Part shown: one piece after another, positions 46,553 to 57,103 of the stretch
Layout: each line of letters begins with the position of its first letter
How positions within the stretch are numbered: the first letter of the stretch is position 1
Source: Acinetobacter albensis
GTDB taxonomy: Bacteria; Pseudomonadota; Gammaproteobacteria; Pseudomonadales; Moraxellaceae
Assembly: GCF_900095025.1 (NCBI RefSeq)
Contig: NZ_FMBK01000001.1
Coordinates: 124,001-188,000 of the forward strand
DNA: 64,000 bases
Direction: 5' to 3'
Translations under genes and position numbers: made by a program
Notes under the pieces: generated by a model
Database searches by the model: none
Seen by the model: only the letters and a program-made list of their open reading frames with translations
Told to the model about the DNA's origin: nothing

Positions 46553-48625
46553 TTAATCAGGTAATTTAAAATCTGTTACCGATTCACGTAAAGATTCAGC
46601 CATATTCGCCAATTCAGATACAGATCGTGCAGTATCAAAAGTTGCAGTCGTCGTTTGCGAGGTAATTTCCTGTACGACATTCATGGTCGTTGCAATATGA
46701 CCTGCTGAAGCAGACTGAAGTTTTGCCGCATCCGAAATATTGGCAATCAGTTTTGCCAAATTACCCGATACATTTTGAATTTCGTCTAGTGCAACGCCCG
46801 CATCTTTAGATAAGTTCGCACCGCGAACAACTTCCGACGTGGTTTGTTCCATCGAAATTACAGCTTCATTGGTATCGGTTTGAATGGTTTTTACCAATCC
46901 TTCAATCTGCTTGGTTGCAGAGGCTGAACGTTCAGCAAGACGCTGTACTTCATCTGCAACTACGGCAAATCCACGACCTGCTTCACCTGCCATTGATGCC
47001 TGAATGGCTGCATTCAGTGCCAAAATGTTTGTTTGATCGGCAATATCGTTAATCAAGGCCACGATGTTCCCAATTTCTTGTGATGATTCACCCAAACGCT
47101 TAATACGTTTTGACGTTTCTTGAATCTGCTCACGAATGGTATCCATCCCTTCAATTGAACGGTTTACAACATCTGCACCATTTGCAGCAATTTGTACTGA
47201 ACGTTCAGCAACCACTGCAGACTCGGTCGCATTTGACGATACTTGGTCAATTGACATGGCCATTTCATTAATTGCAGCAGATGCCCCTGCAATTTCTTGT
47301 GCTTGATGTTCTGAAGCTTCAGCAAGCTGATTGGTAATACCTTGAGTGTTGGCAGTATATTGTGCAACTTCATGAGAAGTATCAGTAATACGCGATACAA
47401 GGTCACGTAACTGGTCAATAGCAAAGTTAATCGAATCTGCAATCGCACCAGTAAAGTCCTCGGATACCGTTGCATATGAACGCAAATCACCATCCGCCAA
47501 ATCGGCAATTTCATCGAGTAAACGTAAAATCGCATTCTGATTACGGTCATATTCTTCTTGTAAACGCACTACACGTTCTTTATCTGACTCACCACGTAGT
47601 CCCAATAATTTATAGACCGAATATAAAAAGCCAGTTAACAGTAAAATCATTAACAAGGCAGGAATCGTGGTAGACCAATTACTGCTACCCGATAATTTAT
47701 TTAAGTTATTTAATAGCTCATCTGCTTGGGCAAAAATAGACGAAGACGCTTGGCGTACTTTTACAATTTGTGAAGAGTTTTGAAGAATGGTTGCAGAAGC
47801 TGATTTCAATACATCATCATATTCAGCCTTAATGCCGACCAATGATTCACGTAATTCAGGATCAGTAATTTGTACCACCCCAAGCTCACTACTTCCATTT
47901 AACTGAGCATTTAAATATGCACCAAATGTTTCAGTGTCTGCACTAAAGTCATTGGCTGATTCACGAGAATTATCATTCCCTGTAAGTACTGAGTTAATAG
48001 AGCGAAGAATACGTTCCGCAATAAATACTTGGTTTTTTGCAAGTACCACCTGATTACTTGGCATATCTTGACGTGCCATTTGGTCAACCATCAAGTTATA
48101 TTCAGCCTGAATCCCAGGAATACTTTCACCAATCGCAATATTGGTATCGTACAGTTGGTTAATGATTTTTTGTTGAGAATTAATTAAATCAATGCTGTCC
48201 GATATAGTTTTCCATTGCTTTTCAACAGCATCCAAAGCTGCTGTCTGTGAATGAATATCTTTCACAGTTTCAAGATTTTCGGTGAATGCCTTTTGAGATT
48301 GGATCAGTTTGTCAATCGACTCTTTCGTTCCAGATGCAGTTGCTTCAGTTGCTTGACGCGAAATCGTTTGAGATAAAAGACGCAAGTCACCCAAGCTTTG
48401 GGTTAATTGGTTATTGCGTGGAACACTATAAAATAAATAGAGCAACAGTAGCGTTGCTAAAAATAAACTTGCAATCGCACCATACAGAAATGGCTTAGAC
48501 TTTTCACTATCACCAAATACTCGAGATAATTGATCCGTTTGGGATTGAATTTTCGTGAGTAAAGCATTCCTTGTTTTAGGAGCACTGCTTTCACCTGTAT
48601 TTTTCTTTTTAAGTTTAAAGCCCAT
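46553..48625 (-). CDS. pilJ: Type IV pilus methyl-accepting chemotaxis protein PilJ
   Basis: Membrane chemoreceptor of the Chp system. The 690 residues have membrane helices near 46-66 and 328-350 flanking a long helical periplasmic domain. A HAMP-like linker and a cytoplasmic signalling domain follow, with the conserved hairpin [20 protein letters not shown] (near 530-550). In P. aeruginosa PilJ senses surface contact through pili. No pentapeptide for methylase docking is seen at the end (ends FKLPD). A 174-base gap separates it from chpA, longer than other gaps in the cluster. Confidence 0.95.
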   Translation of the reverse strand: MGFKLKKKNTGESSAPKTRNALLTKIQSQTDQLSRVFGDSEKSKPFLYGAIASLFLATLLLLYLFYSVPRNNQLTQSLGDLRLLSQTISRQATEATASGTKESIDKLIQSQKAFTENLETVKDIHSQTAALDAVEKQWKTISDSIDLINSQQKIINQLYDTNIAIGESIPGIQAEYNLMVDQMARQDMPSNQVVLAKNQVFIAERILRSINSVLTGNDNSRESANDFSADTETFGAYLNAQLNGSSELGVVQITDPELRESLVGIKAEYDDVLKSASATILQNSSQIVKVRQASSSIFAQADELLNNLNKLSGSSNWSTTIPALLMILLLTGFLYSVYKLLGLRGESDKERVVRLQEEYDRNQNAILRLLDEIADLADGDLRSYATVSEDFTGAIADSINFAIDQLRDLVSRITDTSHEVAQYTANTQGITNQLAEASEHQAQEIAGASAAINEMAMSIDQVSSNATESAVVAERSVQIAANGADVVNRSIEGMDTIREQIQETSKRIKRLGESSQEIGNIVALINDIADQTNILALNAAIQASMAGEAGRGFAVVADEVQRLAERSASATKQIEGLVKTIQTDTNEAVISMEQTTSEVVRGANLSKDAGVALDEIQNVSGNLAKLIANISDAAKLQSASAGHIATTMNVVQEITSQTTTATFDTARSVSELANMAESLRESVTDFKLPD

Positions 48626-48667
48626 TCAGCCTCTCCCCAAGTTCGCCATTATTCTTTAGTGCGACTA

Positions 48668-49204
48668 TTAATTTATAAATTTTATAGATGCATTCATATA
48701 TTTTGGATTTTGCAATAATCGACTAAATAAAAAAACATGCCAATACTGGTTATGTTGATAAAAACATCCCTGACAGTATTCAGTTAAATTACTTTGCAAT
48801 TCACTTTGTTTAGAAAAAAAACTTTTCTTATTAAAGTGTTGAATTCCCAAAACTTGATCTACTACCAAACCGACATAATGGTCATTATGACTAATACACA
48901 AAACTTTCTGAGTAGGTGAAAACTGACTTCTTTGACCCGAAATATACTGAGCTAAATCAGTCACTGAAAGTAAACGCCCGCGAATATTTGCCAATCCCAT
49001 GACCCATGCTTGAGTGTTTGGAACAGGTGTATATTTCGGCGGGTAAATTACTTCAAATACTTCCCCTAAAGGGGCAACAAAATATTGCCCCATCATCTCA
49101 AAAGCAATGCCTGACCAACGGTTTATTTCATTTTCGGTGGTAACGTAGTTTTTATTACCACGTTTAGCCAGCCGAAGTAATTCGATAAATCCATTCGCTG
49201 CCAT
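48668..49204 (-). CDS. pilI: Type IV pilus CheW-like protein PilI
   Basis: CheW-type coupling protein of 178 residues linking PilJ to ChpA. It shows the CheW pattern: YFVAPLGEVFEVIYPP, then VMGLANIRGRLLSVTDLAQYI (the NIRG core near 70-90), then LVVDQVLGI. The position between pilH and pilJ is the same as in Pseudomonas. It starts 6 bases after the pilH stop. Confidence 0.93.
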   Translation of the reverse strand: MAANGFIELLRLAKRGNKNYVTTENEINRWSGIAFEMMGQYFVAPLGEVFEVIYPPKYTPVPNTQAWVMGLANIRGRLLSVTDLAQYISGQRSQFSPTQKVLCISHNDHYVGLVVDQVLGIQHFNKKSFFSKQSELQSNLTEYCQGCFYQHNQYWHVFLFSRLLQNPKYMNASIKFIN

Positions 49205-49210
49205 AGCGTT

Positions 49211-49579
49211 TTATCCTGCATCGAGGTGCTGTTTAATCACATCAATTAATTGTTTTTCGTCTATAGGTTTGGTTAAATAATCACTTGCACCTTGACGCTT
49301 GCCCCAAACACGGTCAGTAGCCTGATCTTTAGTACTGACAATCACGATTGGAATATGTTTTGTAGTCGCACCGCGTGCTATTTGACGTGTTGCCTGAAAA
49401 CCATTAACACCAGGCATCACCACATCCATTAATACAAGATCTGGCAACTCCGCTTGAGCCATGGTGACGCCATCTGCACCATTTGTAGCTTCAAGAACAT
49501 CAAAGCCATGTTTGGTCAATATTTCTTTAAAACGAAATGTTTCAGTTGGTGAGTCATCAACGATAAGAATACGTGACAT
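49211..49579 (-). CDS. pilH: Response regulator PilH
   Basis: Stand-alone CheY-like receiver of 122 residues. The acidic pocket is Asp8-Asp9 (IVDDS), the phospho-acceptor is Asp52 (LMDVVMPG) and the conserved Lys is in LTKPI. In P. aeruginosa PilH opposes PilG. ATG at 49579 is chosen over an in-frame TTG at 49591; GGGGA precedes it. It starts 23 bases after the pilG stop. Confidence 0.93.
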   Translation of the reverse strand: MSRILIVDDSPTETFRFKEILTKHGFDVLEATNGADGVTMAQAELPDLVLMDVVMPGVNGFQATRQIARGATTKHIPIVIVSTKDQATDRVWGKRQGASDYLTKPIDEKQLIDVIKQHLDAG

Positions 49580-49602
49580 GATTTTCCCCAATATAATTTA
49601 AT

Positions 49603-49986
49603 TTATGCGGTGACGTGATTTCGAATTGCATTTAATAATTCGTCTTTGCTAAAAGGTTTGGTTAAATACTCATCTGAACCAACAACCCGACCTTTCGCCT
49701 GATCAAATAAGCCATCTTTACTCGATAACATAATCACAGGAATATTTTGATAATTTTGAGAGTTTTTAATTAATGCACACGTTTGATAACCGTCTAAGCG
49801 TGGCATCATGATATCGACAAATACAATATCAGGATTAACTTCTGCAATTTTTGATAATGCCTCAAAACCGTCTACTGCTGTGACTACTTCAAATCCTTCA
49901 CGCTGTAATAATGTTTCTGCAGTACGGCGAATCGTTTTTGAATCATCAATTACCATGACTTTTAGATTTTGGAATTTATCGTCCAT
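49603..49986 (-). CDS. pilG: Response regulator PilG
   Basis: Stand-alone CheY-like receiver of 127 residues: Asp14-Asp15 (VIDDSKT), phospho-acceptor Asp58 (FVDIMMPRLDGY), and Lys in LTKPFS. In P. aeruginosa PilG promotes pilus extension and cAMP signalling. It is the first gene of the Chp operon; GAAGGG lies about 7 bases before the ATG. The gene upstream is divergent. Confidence 0.94.
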   Translation of the reverse strand: MDDKFQNLKVMVIDDSKTIRRTAETLLQREGFEVVTAVDGFEALSKIAEVNPDIVFVDIMMPRLDGYQTCALIKNSQNYQNIPVIMLSSKDGLFDQAKGRVVGSDEYLTKPFSKDELLNAIRNHVTA

Positions 49987-50262
49987 TTAATGACCCTTCT
50001 CATTTTTAGAATGCACAAACAATTTGAGTAGTGAGTTTTATTACAAGTTACCAACGTTTTTAACATATCTTTACTTGCACTTTCAATGAGCATTTTCAGA
50101 ACAAAGACGCGTTTTGGCATTTTAATAAGACTTATCTCACACTTTACATCGATCAACCATTTTTTTTGACTCTAGAGAGTTTTTTATTCTCAATTTTGAG
50201 TCTAATATACCTTTTTATTACTTTTAATAAGTAGTTTAGTCAACTTTAAATTGGGGGATACA

Positions 50263-50904
50263 ATGCAAAGTCAGTTTAAACAAAAACTTGCTTTCATTGG
50301 GCAAAAAAAAATGACCAGAAAATTCATTTTATTGGTCGTCATGATTTTTCAATCAGTCTATCTGAGTGCTCAAGAACCTTTGAAGCCAACATGGTACCGC
50401 TATTACGATCATAAAGGTGTAGCTAATATTAGTAGCAATGTGACACCCAATCATATTCGTTTTGGCTACGAAGCATTAGACCAAAATATGCAAGTGATTC
50501 AACGTAATCGCCCATATAACAGTGAAGCAGATGCTAAGAAAGCGCCACAACGTGCAGCACAAGCCAGACAAAATGCAGCAGATTTAAAACTCAAAAAAGC
50601 CTATGGCAATGCTCAAGTTGCACTGACAAAAAAAAATGAATCTCTAAAAGGAATAAAAAAACAAATCATTTTTCAGCAAGATCAATTAAAACAATTGCAA
50701 AATGATCGAATTTATTTTAAACGTCAAGAAATGGAACACTTACGTAAAGGACAAGGTATTCCTGCCGTACTCAAAAGTACACTGGAAAACAATCAGAAAA
50801 ATATTAAAGAAAGGAAAGATAATATTGAAGTATTACAAAGCTACTATCGTAATACACAGACCAAATACGACAATATTATTACACGTTTAAAAACATTGGA
50901 ATAA
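50263..50904 (+). CDS. Exported coiled-coil protein, possible DUF4124-like N-terminus
   Basis: A 213-residue protein divergent from pilG. After a long N-terminal region with a signal sequence (KFILLVVMIFQSVYLSAQ, cleavage near residue 38), the segment WYRYYDHKGVANISSNV resembles the DUF4124 opening of periplasmic proteins. The rest is Lys/Gln-rich and almost wholly helical, with a coiled coil (about 95-213: IKKQIIFQQDQLKQLQ ... ITRLKTLE). ATG at 50263 has GGGGGA 6 bases upstream; a shorter start at the MTRKF methionine would leave a normal signal peptide. The function is unknown. Its position beside the Chp operon invites a pilus link, but nothing proves it. Confidence 0.75.
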   Translation: MQSQFKQKLAFIGQKKMTRKFILLVVMIFQSVYLSAQEPLKPTWYRYYDHKGVANISSNVTPNHIRFGYEALDQNMQVIQRNRPYNSEADAKKAPQRAAQARQNAADLKLKKAYGNAQVALTKKNESLKGIKKQIIFQQDQLKQLQNDRIYFKRQEMEHLRKGQGIPAVLKSTLENNQKNIKERKDNIEVLQSYYRNTQTKYDNIITRLKTLE

Positions 50905-50958
50905 ATGCTTTTCTACTAAAACAGAATTGTCGCCCCATATGATTAAGGATAAGCACGC

Positions 50959-52083
50959 ATGCAACTTTACAGGCATATTAAAAACAATAAATTAAATGTC
51001 TTTATCGTCTATTTTACATGCAGTGTGTTGTATCTAAGCATGTTAAGCGCTTGCAAAAAAAATGAAGTGGAACCTTCAGTTGAAACGATAAAAAAAATTG
51101 AACTCATCCCCCAAGATTTAGTTTTGGTACAAGATGGCAGCGCTGTAGCAAAAACTCCATTTACAGGCACTCTTCGTGCTGTAAATCAAAGCAGCATTCA
51201 AGCTCAAATCACGGCGACTGCAACCGAGGTCAATGCACAAGTTGGACAAACAGTATCTCAAGGACAAATCTTGGTTCGCCTAAATAATCCAGACAATGCC
51301 GCACGTTTAGCCCAAGCCAAAGCGAATTTAAGTTCGACTCAAGCACAAGCCACGCTCGCTAAAAATATGATGCAGCGAAAAAAACGGTTATTGGATCAAG
51401 GTTTTATTTCCAAGGTGGAATATGAACAAGCCACAGTCGACTATCAAGCCCAACAGGAAAATGTAAAAGCCCAACAGGAAAATGTGAATATCGCACAGAA
51501 AGCGAATCTTGACGGCACCATTTTAAGTCCTATTTCTGGTGTGATTACGCAACGCCAAATAGAAAAAGGACAAACAGTTACGGTCGGACAAACATTATTT
51601 GAAATAGTCGACCCAAAACATTTAGAAATACAGGCGAAATTACCCAGTGACATGCAAGCAGCTTTAAAAGTGGGTCAGAATATTGAATACACGATTCAAG
51701 GTAATCCTGCTTCACTAAGTGCAGTTTTAACGCGTATTTCTCCCATCGCAGATCCCGCTAGTCGCCAGCTAGAATTTTTTGCAAAACCGAACCAAAGCAT
51801 TCACTCAATCAGTATTGGTGCATTTGTAGATGGCAATATTCTTGCCTCCCAACCCGTTTCTGGTCAGCTAATTCCTCTAGACGTCATTCAAGATATTAAA
51901 AATCAAGCCTATGTTTGGGTCATCCGCAATCAAAAAATTGCAAAAGTTCATCTGGTGATTTTAGAACAACGTTATCATGACAATTCTGCTGTGGTACAAG
52001 GTTTAAACAAAGGCGACCAAATTAGCCGTATAAAATTTGATGAACAAGATCTTGATCATGACGTGATCATCACTCAAAAATAA
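50959..52083 (+). CDS. RND efflux periplasmic adaptor (lipoprotein)
   Basis: Membrane fusion protein of 374 residues that would bridge the RND pump to an outer-membrane channel. A lipoprotein signal ends LSAC (Cys31). It has the split biotinyl-lipoyl halves (QSSIQAQITATATEVNAQVGQTVSQGQILVRL and LDGTILSPISGVITQRQIEKGQTV), separated by an alpha-helical hairpin (about 115-180), followed by beta-barrel and membrane-proximal domains. A perfect-looking 7-residue duplication (AQQENVK/AQQENVN) lies in the hairpin. It is followed 22 bases later by the pump gene, so they form an operon. The substrate is unknown, and no TolC-like gene is adjacent. Confidence 0.92.
   Translation: MQLYRHIKNNKLNVFIVYFTCSVLYLSMLSACKKNEVEPSVETIKKIELIPQDLVLVQDGSAVAKTPFTGTLRAVNQSSIQAQITATATEVNAQVGQTVSQGQILVRLNNPDNAARLAQAKANLSSTQAQATLAKNMMQRKKRLLDQGFISKVEYEQATVDYQAQQENVKAQQENVNIAQKANLDGTILSPISGVITQRQIEKGQTVTVGQTLFEIVDPKHLEIQAKLPSDMQAALKVGQNIEYTIQGNPASLSAVLTRISPIADPASRQLEFFAKPNQSIHSISIGAFVDGNILASQPVSGQLIPLDVIQDIKNQAYVWVIRNQKIAKVHLVILEQRYHDNSAVVQGLNKGDQISRIKFDEQDLDHDVIITQK
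51447..51488 (+). repeat. 21-base tandem duplication in the adaptor hairpin
   Basis: Two 21-base units (51447-51467 and 51468-51488) differing at one position; they encode AQQENVK and AQQENVN. The unit length equals one coiled-coil heptad. Confidence 0.85.
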
Positions 52084-52105
52084 TAAATAAGCACAGGTTA
52101 TTGTT

Positions 52106-55100
52106 ATGTGGTTGACCCGAATTAGCGTTAAATACCCTGTTTTCACTCTCATGATGATGTTATGCCTATTGGTCTTAGGCTTGGCTTCTTGGCAACGAAT
52201 GGGCGTTGAAGAATTTCCAGATGTTGATTTTCCATTTGTAGTGGTCTATACCACTTACCCTGGCGCATCGCCAGAAACCATTGAATCTGAAATTACACAA
52301 AAATTGGAAGAACAGATCAATACCATTTCTGGTTTAAAACAAGTCATTTCTCAGTCTAGCGAAGGACTTTCAACGATTATTGTCGAATTTAATTTAGATG
52401 TTTCCTCTACTGTTGCAGCTCAAGATATTCGAGATAAAATTTCCAGTGTAACTGCCAAATTTCGTGATGAAATCCAAGATCCTATTGTTGAGCGTTATGA
52501 TCCAACTGCAAATGCTGTCATGTCGATCGTATTTGAATCTAAAACCCTACCATTGAGAGATTTAAGCGCTTATTTAGATCAGAAAATTGTGCCACAACTT
52601 CGTACAGTCACTGGCGTAGGGGCAGTTAATCTTTTAGGGGATGCGCAACGTCAAATTCGAATTGAAATAAATCCACAAAAATTACAAAGTTTTGCGATTG
52701 GTATTGATCAGGTCATCAATACCTTAAAAAATGAAAATATAGAAGTTCCTGCTGGAGTATTAAAACAATCGTCTTCAGAACTTGTGGTCGAAATTAAATC
52801 TAAAATTATTCATCCGCAGTCTTTCGGTGATTTAATTATCGCCACCAAAAATGGTACACCGATATTCTTAAAACAAATTGCAACAATTGAAGATAGCCAA
52901 GCAGACTTAGAATCAAGTGCCTATCTAAATGGTCAAACTGCGGTGGCTATCGATATTTTGCGCAGTTCCGATGCTAACGTTATCCAAGTGGTAAATGCCA
53001 CCTATAAAGCCCTCACTCAAATTAAAAAACAATTACCCACAGGAACTGTAGCAAAAGTAGTGGTGGATAGTTCCAAAGGTATTCGTGCCAGTATTAAGGA
53101 TGTCGCGCGCACCATTATTGAAGGCGCAGTTTTGGCCGTTCTGATTGTTTTACTGTTTTTAGGTTCTTTTCGTTCAACTGCCATTACTGGCTTAACTTTA
53201 CCAATTGCTTTGCTCGGCACACTGACCTTTATTTGGGCGTTTGGTTTCTCGATTAACATGATGACTTTGTTGGCACTTTCACTGAGTATTGGCTTACTCA
53301 TTGATGATGCGATCGTGGTACGAGAAAATATTGTTCGTCATACTGATATGGGCAAAGATCCGGTAAGTGCGGCATTAGATGGCACAAAAGAAATTGGGCT
53401 GGCAGTTTTAGCAACGACTTTAACTATTGTCGCGGTATTTTTACCTGTGGCTTTTATGGGCGGTATTATTGGTCGCTTCTTTTATCAGTTTGGTGTCACA
53501 GTCAGTACTGCTGTTCTGATTTCGATGTTTGTCAGTTTTACCCTTGACCCCATGCTTTCTGCACACTGGGCAGAAAAAAATATCACCGATCAAAAACCGG
53601 GGAAAATTAAGCGCTTTTTTAATTGGATTTCAAATAAACTCGACAACTTAAGTCATTATTATGAAAAACTATTAAAATTGGCTTTACGCTTTCGAATGGC
53701 GACCCTGCTGATTGCTCTTGCTTCGCTTTTTGGCGCCTTCGGACTGTCCACTCTCATTGGGACCGAATTTGTGCCCGTACCAGACAAAAGCGAAATTCGA
53801 ATTAAATTTGAAACGCCTGTCAATGCGTCACTTGAATACTCACAAGCCAAGCTGTTACAAGTTGAGCACATTATTCGTAAGCATCCAGAAGTACTCAATA
53901 CTTACGGAATTATTAATGGTGCAACTGATCGAGGTAAAAATCATGTCACTTTACGTGTGAGTGTGACGCCGCGTTTAGAGCGTGATAAAAGCTTAACCCA
54001 ACTCAATAATGAATTCCGTCAACGATTACAAAGCGTTGCAGGTATCCGTATTACTTCGGTTGCTTCTGCAGATGAAACCGTTTCTGGTGGACAAAAACCA
54101 GTTTTAATTTCAATTAAAGGCCCTGAACTTGATGAGTTACAGAAAATATCTGATCGTTTCCTGAAAGAAATTTCTAAAGTAAATGGCTTGGTCGATGTGG
54201 AGAGTTCTCTCAAAGAACCCAAACCAACCTTAGCAGTACACATTAATCGTTTACTTGCTAGTGATTTAGGTTTATCTGTCAATCAAATAGCCAATGTAGT
54301 TCGGCCTTTACTTGCAGGTGATAATGTCACTTCTTGGCAAGATGAAAAAGGTGAAAGCTATGATGTCAATTTACGTTTAGGTGAAAACAACCGCGCTCTG
54401 CCCCGTGATATTGAATATCTTTATCTCAACTCCTCAAAAACAGATGCCTCAGGTCAATCCATTTTGGTTCCATTGGCAAGTGTTGCAAAGTTTGAAGAAA
54501 GTTTGGGTGCATCGCAAATTAATCGACGCGATTTAGCCCGTGAAGTTTTAATCGAAGCCAATACTGCAGGTCGACCTGCTGGCGATATCGGTCAAGAGAT
54601 TCAAAAAATCCAAGATGATTTTGAGTTACCTGCGGGTTATAGTTTTGAGACTCAGGGTGCAAACAAGGATATGGCCGAATCGGCAGCTTACGCCATGACG
54701 GCCATTACTCTTTCGATTGTATTTATCTACATTGTATTGGGATCACAATTCAATAGTTTTATTCATCCCGCAGCGATTATGGCTTCCCTCCCCCTCTCGT
54801 TAATTGGGGTGTTTTTGGCATTATTTTTATTCAACTCTACCCTAAATTTATTTTCGATAATTGGCATTATCATGCTGATGGGTTTGGTCACTAAAAATGC
54901 CATTCTTCTCATTGATTTTATCAAAAAAGCTATGGATCGTGGTGAACAGCGCTTTGATGCCATTATTGCAGCAGGGAAGACCCGTTTGCGTCCTATTTTA
55001 ATGACCACCAGTGCGATGGTGATGGGCATGGTTCCACTGGCATTAGGACTCGGTGAAGGTGGTGAACAAAGTGCACCTATGGCGCATGCGGTGATTGGTG

Positions 55101-55210
55101 GCGTGATTACCTCCACCCTTCTTACTTTAGTGGTTGTCCCCGTGATCTTTACTTACTTGGATGACTTTAAGAATTTTATGACGCGCCAAATTCATAAAAT
55201 CATGTCATAA
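52106..55210 (+). CDS. RND multidrug-type efflux pump, HAE1 family
   Basis: Inner-membrane proton-driven exporter of 1034 residues with the RND layout of 12 membrane helices and two large periplasmic loops. Proton-relay residues are present: [12 protein letters not shown] near residue 400 (two Asp in helix 4) and [10 protein letters not shown] near 930 (Lys in helix 10). The C-terminal [17 protein letters not shown] motif is typical of HAE1 pumps. AGG precedes the ATG. It is translated after its adaptor. It is closer in feel to MdtB/MexB-like exporters than to metal pumps; the substrate is not deducible. The outer-membrane partner is encoded elsewhere. Confidence 0.93.
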   Translation: MWLTRISVKYPVFTLMMMLCLLVLGLASWQRMGVEEFPDVDFPFVVVYTTYPGASPETIESEITQKLEEQINTISGLKQVISQSSEGLSTIIVEFNLDVSSTVAAQDIRDKISSVTAKFRDEIQDPIVERYDPTANAVMSIVFESKTLPLRDLSAYLDQKIVPQLRTVTGVGAVNLLGDAQRQIRIEINPQKLQSFAIGIDQVINTLKNENIEVPAGVLKQSSSELVVEIKSKIIHPQSFGDLIIATKNGTPIFLKQIATIEDSQADLESSAYLNGQTAVAIDILRSSDANVIQVVNATYKALTQIKKQLPTGTVAKVVVDSSKGIRASIKDVARTIIEGAVLAVLIVLLFLGSFRSTAITGLTLPIALLGTLTFIWAFGFSINMMTLLALSLSIGLLIDDAIVVRENIVRHTDMGKDPVSAALDGTKEIGLAVLATTLTIVAVFLPVAFMGGIIGRFFYQFGVTVSTAVLISMFVSFTLDPMLSAHWAEKNITDQKPGKIKRFFNWISNKLDNLSHYYEKLLKLALRFRMATLLIALASLFGAFGLSTLIGTEFVPVPDKSEIRIKFETPVNASLEYSQAKLLQVEHIIRKHPEVLNTYGIINGATDRGKNHVTLRVSVTPRLERDKSLTQLNNEFRQRLQSVAGIRITSVASADETVSGGQKPVLISIKGPELDELQKISDRFLKEISKVNGLVDVESSLKEPKPTLAVHINRLLASDLGLSVNQIANVVRPLLAGDNVTSWQDEKGESYDVNLRLGENNRALPRDIEYLYLNSSKTDASGQSILVPLASVAKFEESLGASQINRRDLAREVLIEANTAGRPAGDIGQEIQKIQDDFELPAGYSFETQGANKDMAESAAYAMTAITLSIVFIYIVLGSQFNSFIHPAAIMASLPLSLIGVFLALFLFNSTLNLFSIIGIIMLMGLVTKNAILLIDFIKKAMDRGEQRFDAIIAAGKTRLRPILMTTSAMVMGMVPLALGLGEGGEQSAPMAHAVIGGVITSTLLTLVVVPVIFTYLDDFKNFMTRQIHKIMS

Positions 55211-55306
55211 TCCATGCCATTACTCTGAGGTGACATGCTGAAATGTTCGCCTCATTTTTTATCATATAATCTTATGCTTTAACGCTTTGTTATTAGGACA
55301 GTTTTC

Positions 55307-57022
55307 ATGCGCGCGAGTCGCTTTTTGTTTGCTACGTTAAGAGAAACCCCAAACGATGCTGAAGTTATTTCACATCAACTTATGTTACGTGCGGGAATGA
55401 TTCGCAAATTGGCTTCAGGTTTATACACTTGGTTACCGATGGGCGTACGTGTACTCAATAAAGTGGAAGCGATTGTACGTGAAGAAATGAATCGTGCCGG
55501 TTCACTTGAAGTATTTATGCCTGTAACGCAACCCTCAAGTCTTTGGGAAGAATCAGGTCGCTTTGTTCAATATGGCCCAGAACTTTTGCGCTTCAAAGAC
55601 CGTCATAACAACGACTTTGTACTTGGTCCTACCCATGAAGAAGTAATTACCGATCTTGCGCGTAACGAACTCAAAAGTTACAAACAACTTCCAATCAATT
55701 TTTACCAAATTCAAACCAAATTTCGTGATGAAATTCGTCCACGTTTTGGCGTAATGCGTTCTCGTGAATTTATTATGAAAGATGCCTATTCTTTCCATGT
55801 AGACCAAGCATCATTACAAAATACCTATGACATCATGTACGATACATATTGCCGTATCTTTACGCGTTTAGGTTTAGATTTCCGTCCAGTTCAAGCCGAT
55901 ACAGGTTCAATTGGTGGTTCAGGTTCGCATGAGTTCCATGTTTTAGCCTCAAGTGGTGAAGATGATATCGCATTCTCTACCCAGTCTGATTATGCAGCGA
56001 ATGTCGAAATGGCTGAAGCCGTTTTAGTCGGTGAACGTGCGGCTGCGACTCAAGAATTAAAACTGGTGGATACGCCCAATCAAAAAACCATTACAGAGGT
56101 GTCTACGTTTCTTCAAACAGAAACAAAAAACTCTGTTAAAGCATTATTGGTTCAAGGTAAACCAGATGAGAAAGGTCAAGTGCCTGTTGTTGCCTTATTC
56201 CTTCGTGGTGACCATGAACTCAATGAAATTAAAGCTGAAAAACATGCTGCCATTGCTTCACCTTTAACGTTTGCAACAGAAGAGCAAATTGCAGCGCTGG
56301 ATCTCGTTACAGGTTTTATTGGGCCACAAGGTCTAGTCGAAAAAGGTTTAATTGTCATCGTAGACCGTGCTGCATCAGTCTTGTCTGACTTTGTAGCAGG
56401 CGCCAATCTCGCCGATCAACATGCGACAGGTGTCAATTGGGAACGTGATGCAACATTTACTGAAGTTTATGACTTACGTAATGTGGTTGAAGGTGATCCA
56501 TCACCAGATGGTCAAGGGACGATTCAGATTAAACGCGGTATTGAGGTCGGTCATATTTTCCAACTGGGTCAAAAATACTCTGAAGCGCTGAATTGTAAAG
56601 TGCTCGGAGAAGATGGTAAGCCTTTGGTGGTCACTATGGGATGTTACGGTATTGGCGTTACACGTGTGATTGCTTCTGCAATTGAACAAAACTTTGATGA
56701 TAAAGGAATTATCTGGCCAAAATCGATTGCTCCTTTTGATATTGCGATTGTACCGATGAATGCGCATAAATCCCCACGTACAGTAGAGGCTGCTGAAGCC
56801 TTGTATACAGAATTACAAGCGGCTGGATATGATGTACTTCTTGATGATCGTAATGAACGTCCAGGCGTTAAATTTTCTGATTTAGAATTAACAGGTATTC
56901 CACATCGTATTGTACTCGGTGAAAAAGGTTTAGATGCAGGCACTTTTGAATATAAAGGTCGTAATGATGCAGAGTCTATAAATATTAGCAAAGAAGCGCT
57001 CTTGGCTAAACTTGCTCAATAA
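55307..57022 (+). CDS. proS: Proline--tRNA ligase (bacterial type)
   Basis: Class II aminoacyl-tRNA synthetase of 571 residues, the usual length for ProS with the editing insertion. Class II motifs are seen: [31 protein letters not shown], and [21 protein letters not shown] (motif 2). An editing domain follows (about 225-405), then the C-terminal anticodon-binding domain (VPMNAHKSP... [15 protein letters not shown]). AGGAC lies 9 bases upstream of the ATG. A strong terminator follows. Confidence 0.97.
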   Translation: MRASRFLFATLRETPNDAEVISHQLMLRAGMIRKLASGLYTWLPMGVRVLNKVEAIVREEMNRAGSLEVFMPVTQPSSLWEESGRFVQYGPELLRFKDRHNNDFVLGPTHEEVITDLARNELKSYKQLPINFYQIQTKFRDEIRPRFGVMRSREFIMKDAYSFHVDQASLQNTYDIMYDTYCRIFTRLGLDFRPVQADTGSIGGSGSHEFHVLASSGEDDIAFSTQSDYAANVEMAEAVLVGERAAATQELKLVDTPNQKTITEVSTFLQTETKNSVKALLVQGKPDEKGQVPVVALFLRGDHELNEIKAEKHAAIASPLTFATEEQIAALDLVTGFIGPQGLVEKGLIVIVDRAASVLSDFVAGANLADQHATGVNWERDATFTEVYDLRNVVEGDPSPDGQGTIQIKRGIEVGHIFQLGQKYSEALNCKVLGEDGKPLVVTMGCYGIGVTRVIASAIEQNFDDKGIIWPKSIAPFDIAIVPMNAHKSPRTVEAAEALYTELQAAGYDVLLDDRNERPGVKFSDLELTGIPHRIVLGEKGLDAGTFEYKGRNDAESINISKEALLAKLAQ

Positions 57023-57035
57023 TGACGATGACCTG

Positions 57036-57063
57036 AAAATCCCGCCTAGCGCGGGATTTTTTA
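57036..57063 (+). terminator. Rho-independent terminator of proS
   Basis: Perfect stem aaaatcccgc/gcgggatttt (57036-57045 and 57051-57060, loop ctagc) with T-run. Confidence 0.9.
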
Positions 57064-57103
57064 TGATAAAAATATGTCTTAAATGATAAAAACAATGATG
57101 GCG

